From assembly GCA_964550855.1 (NCBI GenBank), contig CAZKBQ010000001.1, positions 62,001-126,000 of the forward strand: a stretch of 64,000 nucleotides of DNA, written 5' to 3'. The notes under the pieces are model-generated. The model was not told where the DNA came from. It did no database searches and saw only the letters and a list, made by a program, of their open reading frames with translations. Positions 42,905 to 51,538 of this stretch are shown here, piece by piece. The position numbers and the translations under genes were made by a program. The first letter of the stretch is position 1. Every line of letters begins with the position of its first letter. The DNA comes from JAGOBP01 sp964550855. Its GTDB lineage: Bacteria; Chloroflexota; Anaerolineae; Fen-1058.

Positions 42905-43642
42905 TCAGTGCGCGGCTGAGCGCGTCAGGCTTTTCGACTTGAGGATGCGATAGGTCAGCAGGAAACTGATCGATAAGATCGCCGCCGCGTACAGCCCCGT
43001 CATAATCGGCGCGGCCGTGTCGGTGCCGATCATGACGGCGTGTAGCGTGACCATGATCCACACGCCGAAGCTGCCGTAATGCAGCGCGCGCCAGGTCCGA
43101 TGTCCGATCCGTTTCTTGACGTAGAACGAGCCGGCCACCAGCGCCGCCAGATAAAAACCCAGGATGCCCAGGCTCAACCAGATCGGTTGATAGGCCGACT
43201 TGAATGGAATCAACAGATCGAGCAAACTGAACTGGATGTAGGTATCCGCCAACAAGATGAGCGCGTGAAAAGCGCCCGCCGCCAGCGCCACAATCGACAG
43301 GAACTGGTGCAGTTCATACGTCAGCGCGGGCTTGACGACACCATCCAGAATCTTGTTGCTTACCATCAGCCCCCACGCCACCGATCCCCATAGCAGCAGG
43401 TAAGCCACAATTCCCGCCGACCGCGACATGTACCAGTACACGCGCGAATCTGCAGCCGGCGCGGCGCCCAGCCAGCGGCTTAGCTGCGTCAGCACACCGC
43501 CGGCCGCGGCCGAGGCAGGGGCCAGCTGTCCGGTCAATATAATCGCCGTCAACACGCCCAGCGCCACCGTCGCGCCGGCCAGCACGGCGTCCTTCAGCGT
43601 CGCGTCACGCGACGGGGTGATCGGCATAGGTGAAGGTGACAT
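42905..43642 (-). CDS. Ferric-reductase-like transmembrane (heme b) protein
   Basis: A 245-residue membrane protein with six or seven predicted helices. It resembles the ferric-reductase-like/MsrQ-type transmembrane domain: SRSAGIVAYLLLWGSVAWG, a heme-binding His in YELHQFLSIVALAAGAFHALIL (two His one helix apart), and a second pair in RALHYGSFGVWIMVTLHAVMIG. These four His can bind two hemes b. There is no FAD/NAD domain, so electrons must come from a partner. It overlaps the apbE stop by 38 bp, so the two are co-expressed. Confidence 0.85.
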   Translation of the reverse strand: MSPSPMPITPSRDATLKDAVLAGATVALGVLTAIILTGQLAPASAAAGGVLTQLSRWLGAAPAADSRVYWYMSRSAGIVAYLLLWGSVAWGLMVSNKILDGVVKPALTYELHQFLSIVALAAGAFHALILLADTYIQFSLLDLLIPFKSAYQPIWLSLGILGFYLAALVAGSFYVKKRIGHRTWRALHYGSFGVWIMVTLHAVMIGTDTAAPIMTGLYAAAILSISFLLTYRILKSKSLTRSAAH

Positions 43643-44558
43643 CGATAAACTCCTTCAGACGTTCGGATAAGTATAACTGCCCATCGGTCGTAATCACGCA
43701 GCCGGCCAGCGCCGGCCGCTCATTCAGATAATCCAACCCCGCGTCCACTCCCAGCAGAAACACCGTCTTGGCGTTGACTTCGGCTTCCACCGTCCGCGGT
43801 GCAATCACCGTGGCCGTCAACACATTGCTGGTGGACGGCCGCCCGGTGCGTGGATCGATCAGGTGATGCTGCCACACGCCGCCGCGCTGCCATTTGCGTC
43901 GATCGACGCCGGAGGTCGCCACCGCTCGATCGCGCAGGCGCAGCGTCAGCGCGCCCTGTTCATGATCGAACGGGTTGACCACCTCGATCGGCCACGCGGT
44001 CGAACCGGGCAGCACGCCGAAGGTCTGCATGTCGCCGCCGGCATCCACCAGACACGGGCCAGTTTCCGCCAGCTGCTCGGCCGCCCGCTGCACCGCCCAG
44101 CCTTTGACGATGCCGCCCAGATCGAGGCGCAAACCGATCGGCAGCGTGATCATACGTCGAACTTCGTCGAAGTCGATCGCAGCCAGCGAGCCGATCGGCG
44201 AAGGATCAACCCGGCGGTCATCACCCTGCCCGATCGCTTCAAACGTCCGATCGTACCCCGCGGCCTCCAGCGCGCCGATGATGCTGGGATTGAACAGCCC
44301 GCCGGTCGTCTCAAAATAACGGGCCGCCAGCTGCACCACTTCAAACAACTCCGGCGAGGCCGCAAACGGCGCGCCGCTGGCGGCGTTCAACGCACTCAAC
44401 TCACTGGCCGCGTCGAAGCGGGTGAAGCGGGCGTGCGCCTCCCGAAAGAAGCGCTCCGTCTCGGCCAGCGCCCGTTGCGCGAGCGGCGGCTCGGCGCTCC
44501 AGACCCACGCGCCGACGTCGGTGTTCATGGCGCGAAAATGATGTTCGTGCAGCATCAT
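43605..44558 (-). CDS. apbE: FAD:protein FMN transferase
   Basis: A 317-residue ApbE. I start at the ATG overlapping the upstream stop as ATGATGA; the longer open frame is a shadow of the small upstream gene. The sequence MNTDVGAWV, then RFTRFDAASELSALN, the GGLFNPSI motif, RLDLGGIVKGWAVQRA, LVDAGGDMQTFG and the C-terminal HHLIDPRTGRP with the metal-binding TATVIAP...AKTVFLLG region are typical. ApbE attaches FMN to a Thr of partner flavoproteins at the outer membrane face. No clear signal peptide is present, so a cytoplasmic or uncleaved form is possible. A flavinylated FMN-binding partner is not seen in the window. Confidence 0.92.
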   Translation of the reverse strand: MMLHEHHFRAMNTDVGAWVWSAEPPLAQRALAETERFFREAHARFTRFDAASELSALNAASGAPFAASPELFEVVQLAARYFETTGGLFNPSIIGALEAAGYDRTFEAIGQGDDRRVDPSPIGSLAAIDFDEVRRMITLPIGLRLDLGGIVKGWAVQRAAEQLAETGPCLVDAGGDMQTFGVLPGSTAWPIEVVNPFDHEQGALTLRLRDRAVATSGVDRRKWQRGGVWQHHLIDPRTGRPSTSNVLTATVIAPRTVEAEVNAKTVFLLGVDAGLDYLNERPALAGCVITTDGQLYLSERLKEFIDVTFTYADHPVA

Positions 44559-44773
44559 GACGTCCGCGTGCGGAAGCGCGGCACCGATGGGATGGCTTGC
44601 AGGCTGGGCGCCTGCAGCTGAACGGTTGTGGTCGTGGTCGCCGTCGTCGCCTGCGCGGCTGCCGTGTTCACCTGCGCGCTGTCGGTGCGGGTGATGGCCG
44701 CCCAGCCAAAGACGAACAAGCCCGCCGTCAAGCCCAACAGATACAACTTCAGAGTCAGATATTTCTGTTTCAT
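44555..44773 (-). CDS. Small single-pass membrane protein upstream of apbE
   Basis: A 72-residue protein starting at the ATG 7 nt after GAGG (a GTG two codons earlier is less likely). One hydrophobic helix (about 8-28, LYLLGLTAGLFVFGWAAI) and a Thr/Ala/Gln-rich external tail ending in Arg residues. Chloroflexi operons with ApbE often hold short membrane proteins, but I do not recognise this one. It overlaps apbE, which implies coupling. Confidence 0.6.
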   Translation of the reverse strand: MKQKYLTLKLYLLGLTAGLFVFGWAAITRTDSAQVNTAAAQATTATTTTTVQLQAPSLQAIPSVPRFRTRTS

Positions 44774-44829
44774 CGTCACACCTCACATTAGTCCACGCCT
44801 TCATCAGGGCGTCTGCTGATTAAACCCGT

Positions 44830-45156
44830 CTAGTCGTCGCCCTGAAAACCGGCGTGCTCGGCGTGCTCGTGTTCGTCATCGGCGCGCGGGGCCGGGCTGG
44901 CGCTCTGGGCCTGCAGCTGCGCGTACGCTTCCTGCAGCCGCTGCTGATATTCGGTCTCGCGCTGCTGCAGCAGCGTGTACGCGTCGTTCAACTGCTGCTG
45001 CAGCGCCGCCGCATCGGCCGAGGCACCTGCCGGTTGCGCCGCCAGCGCGCTATCCTGAGCGGCCCCGGCCGTCTGAGCCTGAGCCACGGCCAACACGGCC
45101 ACCAGGATGAGGGCGGTCACCGCCGCTGAGATCATCAAAGCTGTCGCGCGTTTCAT
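44830..45156 (-). CDS. Exported coiled-coil protein with His/Asp/Glu-rich tail
   Basis: A 108-residue protein: signal or anchor helix (about 8-28, ending AQAQ), Ala-rich linker, a Gln-rich coiled coil (about 50-88, LQQQLNDAYTLLQQRETEYQQRLQEA) and an acidic/His tail (DDEHEHAEH) that may bind metal. The ribosome-binding site AAGGAG is strong. It is the first gene of the operon leading to apbE and the ferric-reductase-like protein, so a role in metal or redox sensing at the surface is plausible but unproven. Confidence 0.65.
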   Translation of the reverse strand: MKRATALMISAAVTALILVAVLAVAQAQTAGAAQDSALAAQPAGASADAAALQQQLNDAYTLLQQRETEYQQRLQEAYAQLQAQSASPAPRADDEHEHAEHAGFQGDD

Positions 45157-45251
45157 GGTATCTCCTTAGGATCGGGCGGCCGACTGATGGCGACTGCGCC
45201 CGGGGTGATGCTTGAAGTTTACGCAGGGGGTGTTAGGCTTATATGAAGTCA

Positions 45252-45271
45252 GCATGAGATTTTTCTCATGC
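45252..45271 (-). promoter_or_regulatory. Perfect palindrome overlapping the promoter of the 45156 operon
   Basis: GCATGAGA-TTTT-TCTCATGC. On the minus strand it overlaps the expected -35 region of a TATAAG -10 box (minus strand, plus positions 45233-45238), about 80-100 bp before the first gene. A repressor or the adjacent two-component regulator could bind here. Confidence 0.45.
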
Positions 45272-45281
45272 GCGAAAGAAA

Positions 45282-45312
45282 CTTCCGGCCGGAGGTTTAC
45301 TCCGGCCGGAAG
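45282..45312 (-). terminator. Terminator after the histidine kinase gene
   Basis: CTTCCGGCCGGAG (45282-45294) and its complement (45300-45312) form a 13-bp stem with a 5-nt loop; on the minus strand the stem is followed by TTTCTTTCG. It ends the two-component operon transcribed leftwards. Confidence 0.75.
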
Positions 45313-45353
45313 CGTCTCACACGACAGGTTGTGCGCGACCGCCAGCGGGCGCG

Positions 45354-46736
45354 CTACGCGGCCGCCGGCAAGCTGACGATCAGGCGCGTGCCCTGCCCTA
45401 CTTCACTTTGCACGTCGATGGTGCCGCCGTGGGCGACGACCAGGCTGTGGGCAATGGCCAGCCCCAGCCCCGACCCGCCGGCTTCGCGCGAGCGGGCGGC
45501 GTCCACGCGATAGAAGCGTTCGAACAGGTGGGGCAGATGCTCGGCTGCGATGCCCGGGCCGGTGTCGGTCACCGTCACGCGCACCTGCCGCGCCGCATCG
45601 GACGGTGCAACGTCGATGGTGATGCTGCCCTGCAGCGTGTATTTGATGGCGTTTTCGACGAGGTTGAACAGCACGCGGTGAATCTGATCGGGATCGCCTT
45701 GGATGACGGCCCGGGTCGGCGCGTGACACTGCAAGGTCAGCCCCTTGGATTCGGCCAGCGGCTGCAATTCGGAGGTCACACCTTCGGCCAGTAATTTCAG
45801 ATCGATCGGCTGCTGCCGATCGGCGGCGCGCGGCGAGCTGCCGTCGGTGCGGGCCAGCAGCAGCAGATCGCTGGTGAGTCGCGCCAGCCGATCGACTTCG
45901 ACTTCGATTTGGCTTAAGGCGGCTTCGTACTGTTTGGCCGAACGCGGCCGATTGAGCGTTACGCCGATGTTCGTCTTGATCACCGTCAACGGCGTGCGCA
46001 GCTCATGCGAGGCATCGGCGGTAAAGCGCTGCTGACGCTGAAAGGCCGCTTCCAGCCGTGCCAGCATCGCGTCGAAGGTGCGGGCCAGCCGGCCCACTTC
46101 ATCGTCGGGCAGATCGAGGTTGAGCCGGCGATGCAGGTCCTGCTCGCTGATGGCCTGCGCCTGCTGCGTGATCGCAGCGATGGGGCGCAGAGCGCGATCG
46201 GCAATGAACCAGCCGCCAAAGCCCGCCAGCGTCAGCGTGGCCGGCACGGCGATCAACAGGATCAGCGCCAGCGAGCGCAGCGTGGCATCGGCCGAACTGA
46301 GCGAGACGGCGACTTCGACGTAACCGGCGGCGCGGCCATCGTGCTGCACTTGGAAGGTGTACACGCGCACGCGCTGATTGCCGGCCAGTGTGACCGTGCG
46401 AAAATCGCCGCGCTGCTGCTGCGCCCGATCGAGCGCCGCTTGATCGAGCGGCGCGTCCAACAGCAGGCCCGACGCGCCCAATACGTGACCGGTCGGATCA
46501 ATGAGGCGCGTGCTGAAGCCCGTCACCCGGCCGATGGCGCGCTGCGTATCCTCTTCCGAATCGCCGCTGGGCGGGCGAAGGCCGGCCACCCCCAGGCTCA
46601 GGCGCTCGTCGATGTTGCGGTAAACCTGATCTGCTAGGGCCGCATACAGGGCCAGGCTGAACGCGCTCAGCGTCAGCGCCAGCAAACACAAATGCCAGAT
46701 CGTCAGCCGCGCACGAATGGACAGACGGATTTTCAT
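45354..46736 (-). CDS. Sensor histidine kinase (CusS/MprB-like)
   Basis: A 460-residue kinase. Two membrane helices (about 13-33 and 155-178) flank a periplasmic-type sensor; then HAMP, HisKA with the H-box SHELRTPLTVIKTN, and an ATPase domain with NLVENAIKYT, DTGPGIAAEHLPHLFERFYR and GSGLGLAIA. All catalytic motifs are intact. Its gene overlaps the response regulator by 4 bp. The closest general class is the envelope- or metal-stress kinases, and the flanking redox/metal operon (42905-45156) is its likely target. Confidence 0.93.
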   Translation of the reverse strand: MKIRLSIRARLTIWHLCLLALTLSAFSLALYAALADQVYRNIDERLSLGVAGLRPPSGDSEEDTQRAIGRVTGFSTRLIDPTGHVLGASGLLLDAPLDQAALDRAQQQRGDFRTVTLAGNQRVRVYTFQVQHDGRAAGYVEVAVSLSSADATLRSLALILLIAVPATLTLAGFGGWFIADRALRPIAAITQQAQAISEQDLHRRLNLDLPDDEVGRLARTFDAMLARLEAAFQRQQRFTADASHELRTPLTVIKTNIGVTLNRPRSAKQYEAALSQIEVEVDRLARLTSDLLLLARTDGSSPRAADRQQPIDLKLLAEGVTSELQPLAESKGLTLQCHAPTRAVIQGDPDQIHRVLFNLVENAIKYTLQGSITIDVAPSDAARQVRVTVTDTGPGIAAEHLPHLFERFYRVDAARSREAGGSGLGLAIAHSLVVAHGGTIDVQSEVGQGTRLIVSLPAAA

Positions 46737-47413
46737 GGCTCGGCTTCGTCGCTGATGAGATAGCCGCTGCCGCGCATGGTCTTGATCAATTTGTGATCGA
46801 AGCCGTCGTCGATCTTGCGGCGGAGATAACGGATGTACACATCCACGACATTGGATTCAGCCACGAAGTCCAGGTTCCACACGTGCTCGCCGATCTGGGT
46901 GCGTGACAGGACACGATTGGGGTTGCGCATCATGAATTCCAGCAGGCTGTATTCTTTGGCGGTCAGTTCGATGCGGCGGTCGCCGCGCTGCGCGGTGTGC
47001 GTCAGGGTGTTCAATACCAGATCGGCCACGCGCAGTTCCACCGAGCGCGAATCGCCCTGGCGGCGCGTGATGGCGCGCAGCCGCGCCAGCAGTTCCTTGA
47101 AGGCAAAGGGCTTCACCAGGTAGTCGTCGGCGCCGCTGTCCAGGCCCGTCACGCGATCGTCCACCGCATCACGCGCGGTCAGCATGAGTATCGGCGTCTT
47201 CAGGCCGCGGTCGCGCAATTCGCGGCAGACGCTGTAACCATCGCGACCGGGCAGCATCACGTCCAGCACGATGCAGTCGTACTCGACCGCGGCCGCCCAA
47301 TCGATCGCATCGCTGCCGTTGAAAACCACATCCACCGCGTAGCCCTCTTCCTTGAGGCCGCGCTCCAAAAACGCCGCAATTTGACGCTCGTCTTCCACGA
47401 TTAAAAGTCGCAC
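46733..47413 (-). CDS. OmpR-family response regulator
   Basis: A 226-residue regulator with the receiver Asp51 (CIVLDVMLPGRDGY), acidic pair ED at 7-8, TARDAVDDRV and the Lys of LVKPFAFKELLARL, then a winged helix ending in RGSGYLI. It is of the CopR/MprA group in sequence style. The gene leads a two-gene operon with the kinase. Minus-strand CTTAAC-N5-TCTAAT (47463-47479) with 11-bp spacing lies about 50-65 bp upstream and is a candidate self-regulatory box. Confidence 0.94.
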   Translation of the reverse strand: MRLLIVEDERQIAAFLERGLKEEGYAVDVVFNGSDAIDWAAAVEYDCIVLDVMLPGRDGYSVCRELRDRGLKTPILMLTARDAVDDRVTGLDSGADDYLVKPFAFKELLARLRAITRRQGDSRSVELRVADLVLNTLTHTAQRGDRRIELTAKEYSLLEFMMRNPNRVLSRTQIGEHVWNLDFVAESNVVDVYIRYLRRKIDDGFDHKLIKTMRGSGYLISDEAEP

Positions 47414-47462
47414 AGCTTCATCATCCTCACAATCGAATCGTGTTGATTCTAGCGGAGACGGA

Positions 47463-47479
47463 TTAGACCCGCGTTAAGG
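47463..47479 (-). promoter_or_regulatory. Degenerate PmrA-box-like repeat upstream of the response regulator
   Basis: Read on the minus strand, CTTAAC-GCGGG-TCTAAT shows the 11-bp direct-repeat spacing seen at 8221 and 10949, but with mismatches in both halves. The rest of 47414-47690 shows no gene. Confidence 0.3.
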
Positions 47480-47699
47480 TCAGATCGATCATATCATGAA
47501 GTCTGGCGACCGGTGGTTGACTGCGCCGACTGACCTTGGCACACGGAAGAAGGCGCGGCCGGGCGCGTGGAGGCGCTTCCGTTTTCAAGTCAGTCTCACT
47601 TTTCCTGCCGAGGGGCGCGCCTCAGCCTGACCGCCCCCGGGTCGCGCGCTGGCCGCCCGCCGCATTGTTTAGATCAATTGACAAATCAGTCATTGACTT

Positions 47700-47728
47700 T
47701 TGACGTTCTTTTCAGTATTCTTTATGAT
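47700..47728 (+). promoter_or_regulatory. Promoter of the LacI-family regulator and sugar operon
   Basis: TTGACG (47700-47705), a 17-bp spacer and TATGAT (47723-47728). Further TTGAC words at 47678 and 47693 could serve alternative promoters. Confidence 0.6.
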
Positions 47729-47733
47729 AAATC

Positions 47734-47753
47734 GTGTTACTAACACGTGTTAC
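47734..47753 (+). promoter_or_regulatory. Operator for the LacI-family regulator
   Basis: Two interlocked palindromes, GTGTTA-C-TAACAC (47734-47746) and TAACACGTGTTA (47741-47752), sit just downstream of the -10 box and 2 bp before the start codon. Binding would block both transcription and the start region, so autorepression is likely. Confidence 0.6.
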
Positions 47754-47754
47754 C

Positions 47755-48789
47755 ATGCAAAAAAGAGCGACCGCCCAAGATGTAGCCGATCTGGCCGGTG
47801 TCTCACGGACAACGGTTTCGTTTGTGCTGAACGATGTGTCCGGCATGCGTATCAGCCCCGAAACCCGGCAGCGCGTGGTCAATGCCGCGCGCCAGCTCGA
47901 CTATCACCCGGATGCCACGGCGCGTCGGATGGTCAAAGGGCGCACCGGCATCATCGGCTTTGTGCTCCGGCAAACACCGGATCAGGTGTTTTCGGATCGG
48001 TTCCTGCCGCAGGTGCTGATGGGCCTGAGCAAGGCCGCGTCTGCTCAGGATTATCACTTATTGATCGAGCCGGCCCCACCTGACGACAAACACAGCGACT
48101 ACCTGCGCCTCATCCGCGAACGCCATGTGGACGGCATCATATTGTCGGGGCCGCGCTTTGACGATCAAGAACTGATTCGATTGCACGTGGAAAACGCGCC
48201 GGTGGTGTTGATGGGACAGCTGCCCAATACCGACCTGCCCTTTGTCGATGTGGATAATGTCGGGGGGGCGCGGTTGGCAACCGATCACCTAATCAAACTC
48301 GGTCATCGGCGCATCGGCTTCATCTCCAACGCCCGGCTCACCTATACGGCCAGCGCCGATCGGCTGGCCGGCTATCGGGCGGCGCTGCAGGCGGCCGACC
48401 TGCCATTTGATCAGAGCCTGGTGCACTATGGCGATTTCACGTCGGCCAGCGGCGAGGTCGCCATGCTTGAACTGCTGAAGGTCGAGCCGCGCCCGACCGC
48501 GGTCTTTGTCGCTTCGGACACGGTCTTGCTGGGCGCACTCAAAGCGATCCGCGCGGCCGGGTTGAGCGTGCCGGGCGACATCGCTCTGGTCGGGTTTGAC
48601 GACATGCCGCTGGCCGAATTTTTGGATCCGCCGCTGACCACCATTCGCCTGCCCGCCTATGGGCTGGGCTGGGGCGCGGCCGAAATGTTGATCCGTCGGA
48701 TTAACCGCGAGGACATCCGCCAACCCGCGGTGCTGCTGGATACCGAATTGGTTGTGCGCAAATCGTGTGGCACACAAGATCACCACTGA
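47755..48789 (+). CDS. LacI/GalR-family repressor
   Basis: A 344-residue regulator. The start at 47755 is preferred because the helix-turn-helix (TAQDVADLAGVSRTTVSFVLND) begins at residue 4; an earlier TTG-type start would translate the operator. After the hinge (YHPDATARRMVKGRTGIIGF) the periplasmic-binding-protein-like sugar domain follows, with VDNVGGARLATDHLIKLGHRRIGFI and ALVGFDDMPLAEFLDPPLTTI. No ribosome-binding site is obvious. It lies directly before a sugar ABC operon in the same direction and should respond to its substrate. Confidence 0.93.
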   Translation: MQKRATAQDVADLAGVSRTTVSFVLNDVSGMRISPETRQRVVNAARQLDYHPDATARRMVKGRTGIIGFVLRQTPDQVFSDRFLPQVLMGLSKAASAQDYHLLIEPAPPDDKHSDYLRLIRERHVDGIILSGPRFDDQELIRLHVENAPVVLMGQLPNTDLPFVDVDNVGGARLATDHLIKLGHRRIGFISNARLTYTASADRLAGYRAALQAADLPFDQSLVHYGDFTSASGEVAMLELLKVEPRPTAVFVASDTVLLGALKAIRAAGLSVPGDIALVGFDDMPLAEFLDPPLTTIRLPAYGLGWGAAEMLIRRINREDIRQPAVLLDTELVVRKSCGTQDHH

Positions 48790-48883
48790 AAGGCAGGTGA
48801 TGCCCGACCGCCATTGAGATTGGACGAGCCATTCGCATTTCGCCTTCACCGTCAGACACATCTACATTCCCGGAGGAGTAAAG

Positions 48884-51442
48884 ATGAGCAAGCGTTTGTG
48901 GCAGACATTGTCTGTCGTGATGGTCTTAGCACTGGCGCTGGCCGCGTGCACGCCGCCAGCTGCCACGCCCACGGCCGCTCCCCCCGCTGCAGCCACCCAG
49001 CCGCCTGCCCCGTCCCCCACACAGGCGCCGGCTGCGCCGGCGGGCGAGATCGACTGCATGGGCGCGCAGGCCGGCGACACGATTTCGATGCTGTATCAGT
49101 GGTCGGGCGTGGAAGAGGCCAGCCTGAATCAGGTGCTGCAGCCGCTGGTTGACAAGTGCGGCATCGCCCTCAAGCCCGAATCGACGCGCGACCAGGCGCT
49201 GCTGGACACCCGGGTGCAGGCCGGCACCCCGCCCGACATCGCCTTCTGGAACGTCGCTCAGTTGGTGCAGTACAAGGACAAGTTGATCCCGATGGATCAG
49301 TTGGGCGCCAACCGCAGCAACTACGCCGACTTCTTCGTCACGCCCGGCACCGTGGACGGCAAATGGCTGGGCCTGCCCGTCAAGGCCGACGTCAAGACCA
49401 TCATCTGGTACAGCCCGGTGGTCTTCCAGGCCAAGGGCTACGCAGTCCCCAAGACCTGGGATGAACTCAATGCCCTGGTCGACAAGATGGTCGCCAACGG
49501 CGACGTGCCCTGGAGCATGGGCTTTGAGTCCGGTGACGCCACCGGCTGGACCGGCTCCGACTTCATCCAGGACATCCTGCTGGTCACGCAAGGCCCGCAG
49601 TACGTCCTGGACATCATCTCCGGCAAGGTGCCTTACAACGACGCCGGCGTCAAGCAGGCCTATGAAATCTACGGCAAATGGGCCAAAGACCCCAAGTACA
49701 CCGTCGGCGGCGCGCAGGGCACTCTGTCCACCGCCTTCCTCGATGCCATCTACAAGCCCTTCACCGATCCGCCCGAGGCCATGATGGTCAAGCAGTCCGG
49801 CTTCGCCGGCGGCGAGATCGCCAAGAAGTTCCCCGACCTCAAGCAGGGCACCGACTACGATTTCTTCGTCGTCCCCGGCGCTCAGGGCTTGCAGGGCGGC
49901 GCCGACTGGATGATGGCCTTCAGCAACAAGCCCGCCGTCAAGGCGCTGGTCGCCTACCTGTCCTCGACGCTCGGCGGCGCCAACTGGGCCAAGGCCACCT
50001 TCGGCCTCTCGCCCAACAAGGGCGCCACCGGCAACTACTCTGACCCCGCCCTGCAGAAACTCGGCGAGGCGCTCGCCACCACCAAGGGCTTCACGCCCGA
50101 CATCGGCGATACCATCCCCGGCGGCTTCGGCAAGGCCGAATGGACCGCCATCGTCAACTTCGTCAACGGCCAGGACCTCGACACCCAACTCGCCAACGTC
50201 GCCAAAGCTCAGGCCGAAGCGTTGAGCGGCGCGGCAACCTCCGCTGCGCCGGCGGGCGAGATCGACTGCATGGGCGCGCAGGCCGGCGACACGATTTCGA
50301 TGCTGTATCAGTGGTCGGGCGTGGAAGAGGCCAGCCTGAATCAGGTGCTGCAGCCGCTGGTTGACAAGTGCGGCATCGCCCTCAAGCCCGAATCGACGCG
50401 CGACCAGGCGCTGCTGGACACCCGGGTGCAGGCCGGCACCCCGCCCGACATCGCCTTCTGGAACGTCGCTCAGTTGGTGCAGTACAAGGACAAGTTGATC
50501 CCGATGGATCAGTTGGGCGCCAACCGCAGCAACTACGCCGACTTCTTCGTCACGCCCGGCACCGTGGACGGCAAATGGCTGGGCCTGCCCGTCAAGGCCG
50601 ACGTCAAGACCATCATCTGGTACAGCCCGGTGGTCTTCCAGGCCAAGGGCTACGCAGTCCCCAAGACCTGGGATGAACTCAATGCCCTGGTCGACAAGAT
50701 GGTCGCCAACGGCGACGTGCCCTGGAGCATGGGCTTTGAGTCCGGTGACGCCACCGGCTGGACCGGCTCCGACTTCATCCAGGACATCCTGCTGGTCACG
50801 CAAGGCCCGCAGTACGTCCTGGACATCATCTCCGGCAAGGTGCCTTACAACGACGCCGGCGTCAAGCAGGCCTATGAAATCTACGGCAAATGGGCCAAAG
50901 ACCCCAAGTACACCGTCGGCGGCGCGCAGGGCACTCTGTCCACCGCCTTCCTCGATGCCATCTACAAGCCCTTCACCGATCCGCCCGAGGCCATGATGGT
51001 CAAGCAGTCCGGCTTCGCCGGCGGCGAGATCGCCAAGAAGTTCCCCGACCTCAAGCAGGGCACCGACTACGATTTCTTCGTCGTCCCCGGCGCTCAGGGC
51101 TTGCAGGGCGGCGCCGACTGGATGATGGCCTTCAGCAACAAGCCCGCCGTCAAGGCGCTGGTCGCCTACCTGTCCTCGACGCTCGGCGGCGCCAACTGGG
51201 CCAAGGCCACCTTCGGCCTCTCGCCCAACAAGGGCGCCACCGGCAACTACTCTGACCCCGCCCTGCAGAAACTCGGCGAGGCGCTCGCCACCACCAAGGG
51301 CTTCACGCCCGACATCGGCGATACCATCCCCGGCGGCTTCGGCAAGGCCGAATGGACCGCCATCGTCAACTTCGTCAACGGCCAGGACCTCGACACCCAA
51401 CTCGCCAACGTCGCCAAAGCTCAGGCCGAAGCGTTGAAGTAG
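48884..51442 (+). CDS. Tandemly duplicated sugar-binding lipoprotein of an ABC transporter
   Basis: An 852-residue product: a lipoprotein signal (1-21, LALAAC with Cys22 lipidated), a Pro/Ala/Thr linker, and two copies of a family-1 solute-binding domain (about 400 residues each). Copy 1 spans 49031-50242 and copy 2 50243-51437, a 1212-bp period; I find no nucleotide difference by eye over about 1195 bp. They are joined by a SGAATSA linker. Each copy has the TISMLYQWSGVEEA start, TPPDIAFWN and the KTWDELNALVDKM segment of maltose/alpha-glucoside-type binders. The usual protein has one copy, so this is either a very recent duplication or an assembly artefact. Ribosome-binding site GGAGGAG. Confidence 0.88.
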   Translation: MSKRLWQTLSVVMVLALALAACTPPAATPTAAPPAAATQPPAPSPTQAPAAPAGEIDCMGAQAGDTISMLYQWSGVEEASLNQVLQPLVDKCGIALKPESTRDQALLDTRVQAGTPPDIAFWNVAQLVQYKDKLIPMDQLGANRSNYADFFVTPGTVDGKWLGLPVKADVKTIIWYSPVVFQAKGYAVPKTWDELNALVDKMVANGDVPWSMGFESGDATGWTGSDFIQDILLVTQGPQYVLDIISGKVPYNDAGVKQAYEIYGKWAKDPKYTVGGAQGTLSTAFLDAIYKPFTDPPEAMMVKQSGFAGGEIAKKFPDLKQGTDYDFFVVPGAQGLQGGADWMMAFSNKPAVKALVAYLSSTLGGANWAKATFGLSPNKGATGNYSDPALQKLGEALATTKGFTPDIGDTIPGGFGKAEWTAIVNFVNGQDLDTQLANVAKAQAEALSGAATSAAPAGEIDCMGAQAGDTISMLYQWSGVEEASLNQVLQPLVDKCGIALKPESTRDQALLDTRVQAGTPPDIAFWNVAQLVQYKDKLIPMDQLGANRSNYADFFVTPGTVDGKWLGLPVKADVKTIIWYSPVVFQAKGYAVPKTWDELNALVDKMVANGDVPWSMGFESGDATGWTGSDFIQDILLVTQGPQYVLDIISGKVPYNDAGVKQAYEIYGKWAKDPKYTVGGAQGTLSTAFLDAIYKPFTDPPEAMMVKQSGFAGGEIAKKFPDLKQGTDYDFFVVPGAQGLQGGADWMMAFSNKPAVKALVAYLSSTLGGANWAKATFGLSPNKGATGNYSDPALQKLGEALATTKGFTPDIGDTIPGGFGKAEWTAIVNFVNGQDLDTQLANVAKAQAEALK
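49031..51437 (+). repeat. Near-perfect 1212-bp direct repeat within the binding-protein gene
   Basis: The unit starting GCTGCGCCGGCGGGCGAG at 49031 recurs at 50243. The copies are the same until the last codons (AEALS in copy 1 and AEALK-stop in copy 2). The 404-codon period keeps the frame. About 19 bp at the junction (GCGGCGCGGCAACCTCC) have no match at the end of copy 2. Confidence 0.95.
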
Positions 51443-51489
51443 CCACAACCCACAGTCGAGGGCGGTTGACCCACTGCTCTTGATCAACA

Positions 51490-51522
51490 AACCTCCCGGC
51501 GGTTCAAAGCCGCCGGGAGGTT
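51490..51522 (+). terminator. Intercistronic hairpin between binding protein and permeases
   Basis: AACCTCCCGGCGG (51490-51502) pairs perfectly with 51510-51522 across a 7-nt loop, without a T-tract. In sugar operons such hairpins leave the binding protein mRNA more abundant than the permease part by partial termination or mRNA protection. Confidence 0.6.
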
Positions 51523-51538
51523 ACGGGAGGATCGAGTT

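Noticed and set aside
48926..51490. 854-residue open frame on the minus strand opposite the binding-protein gene
   Set aside because: It is the antisense shadow of a GC-rich duplicated gene; it has Gly/Val/Leu-rich low-complexity sequence, no domain, and the plus strand has a clear lipoprotein.
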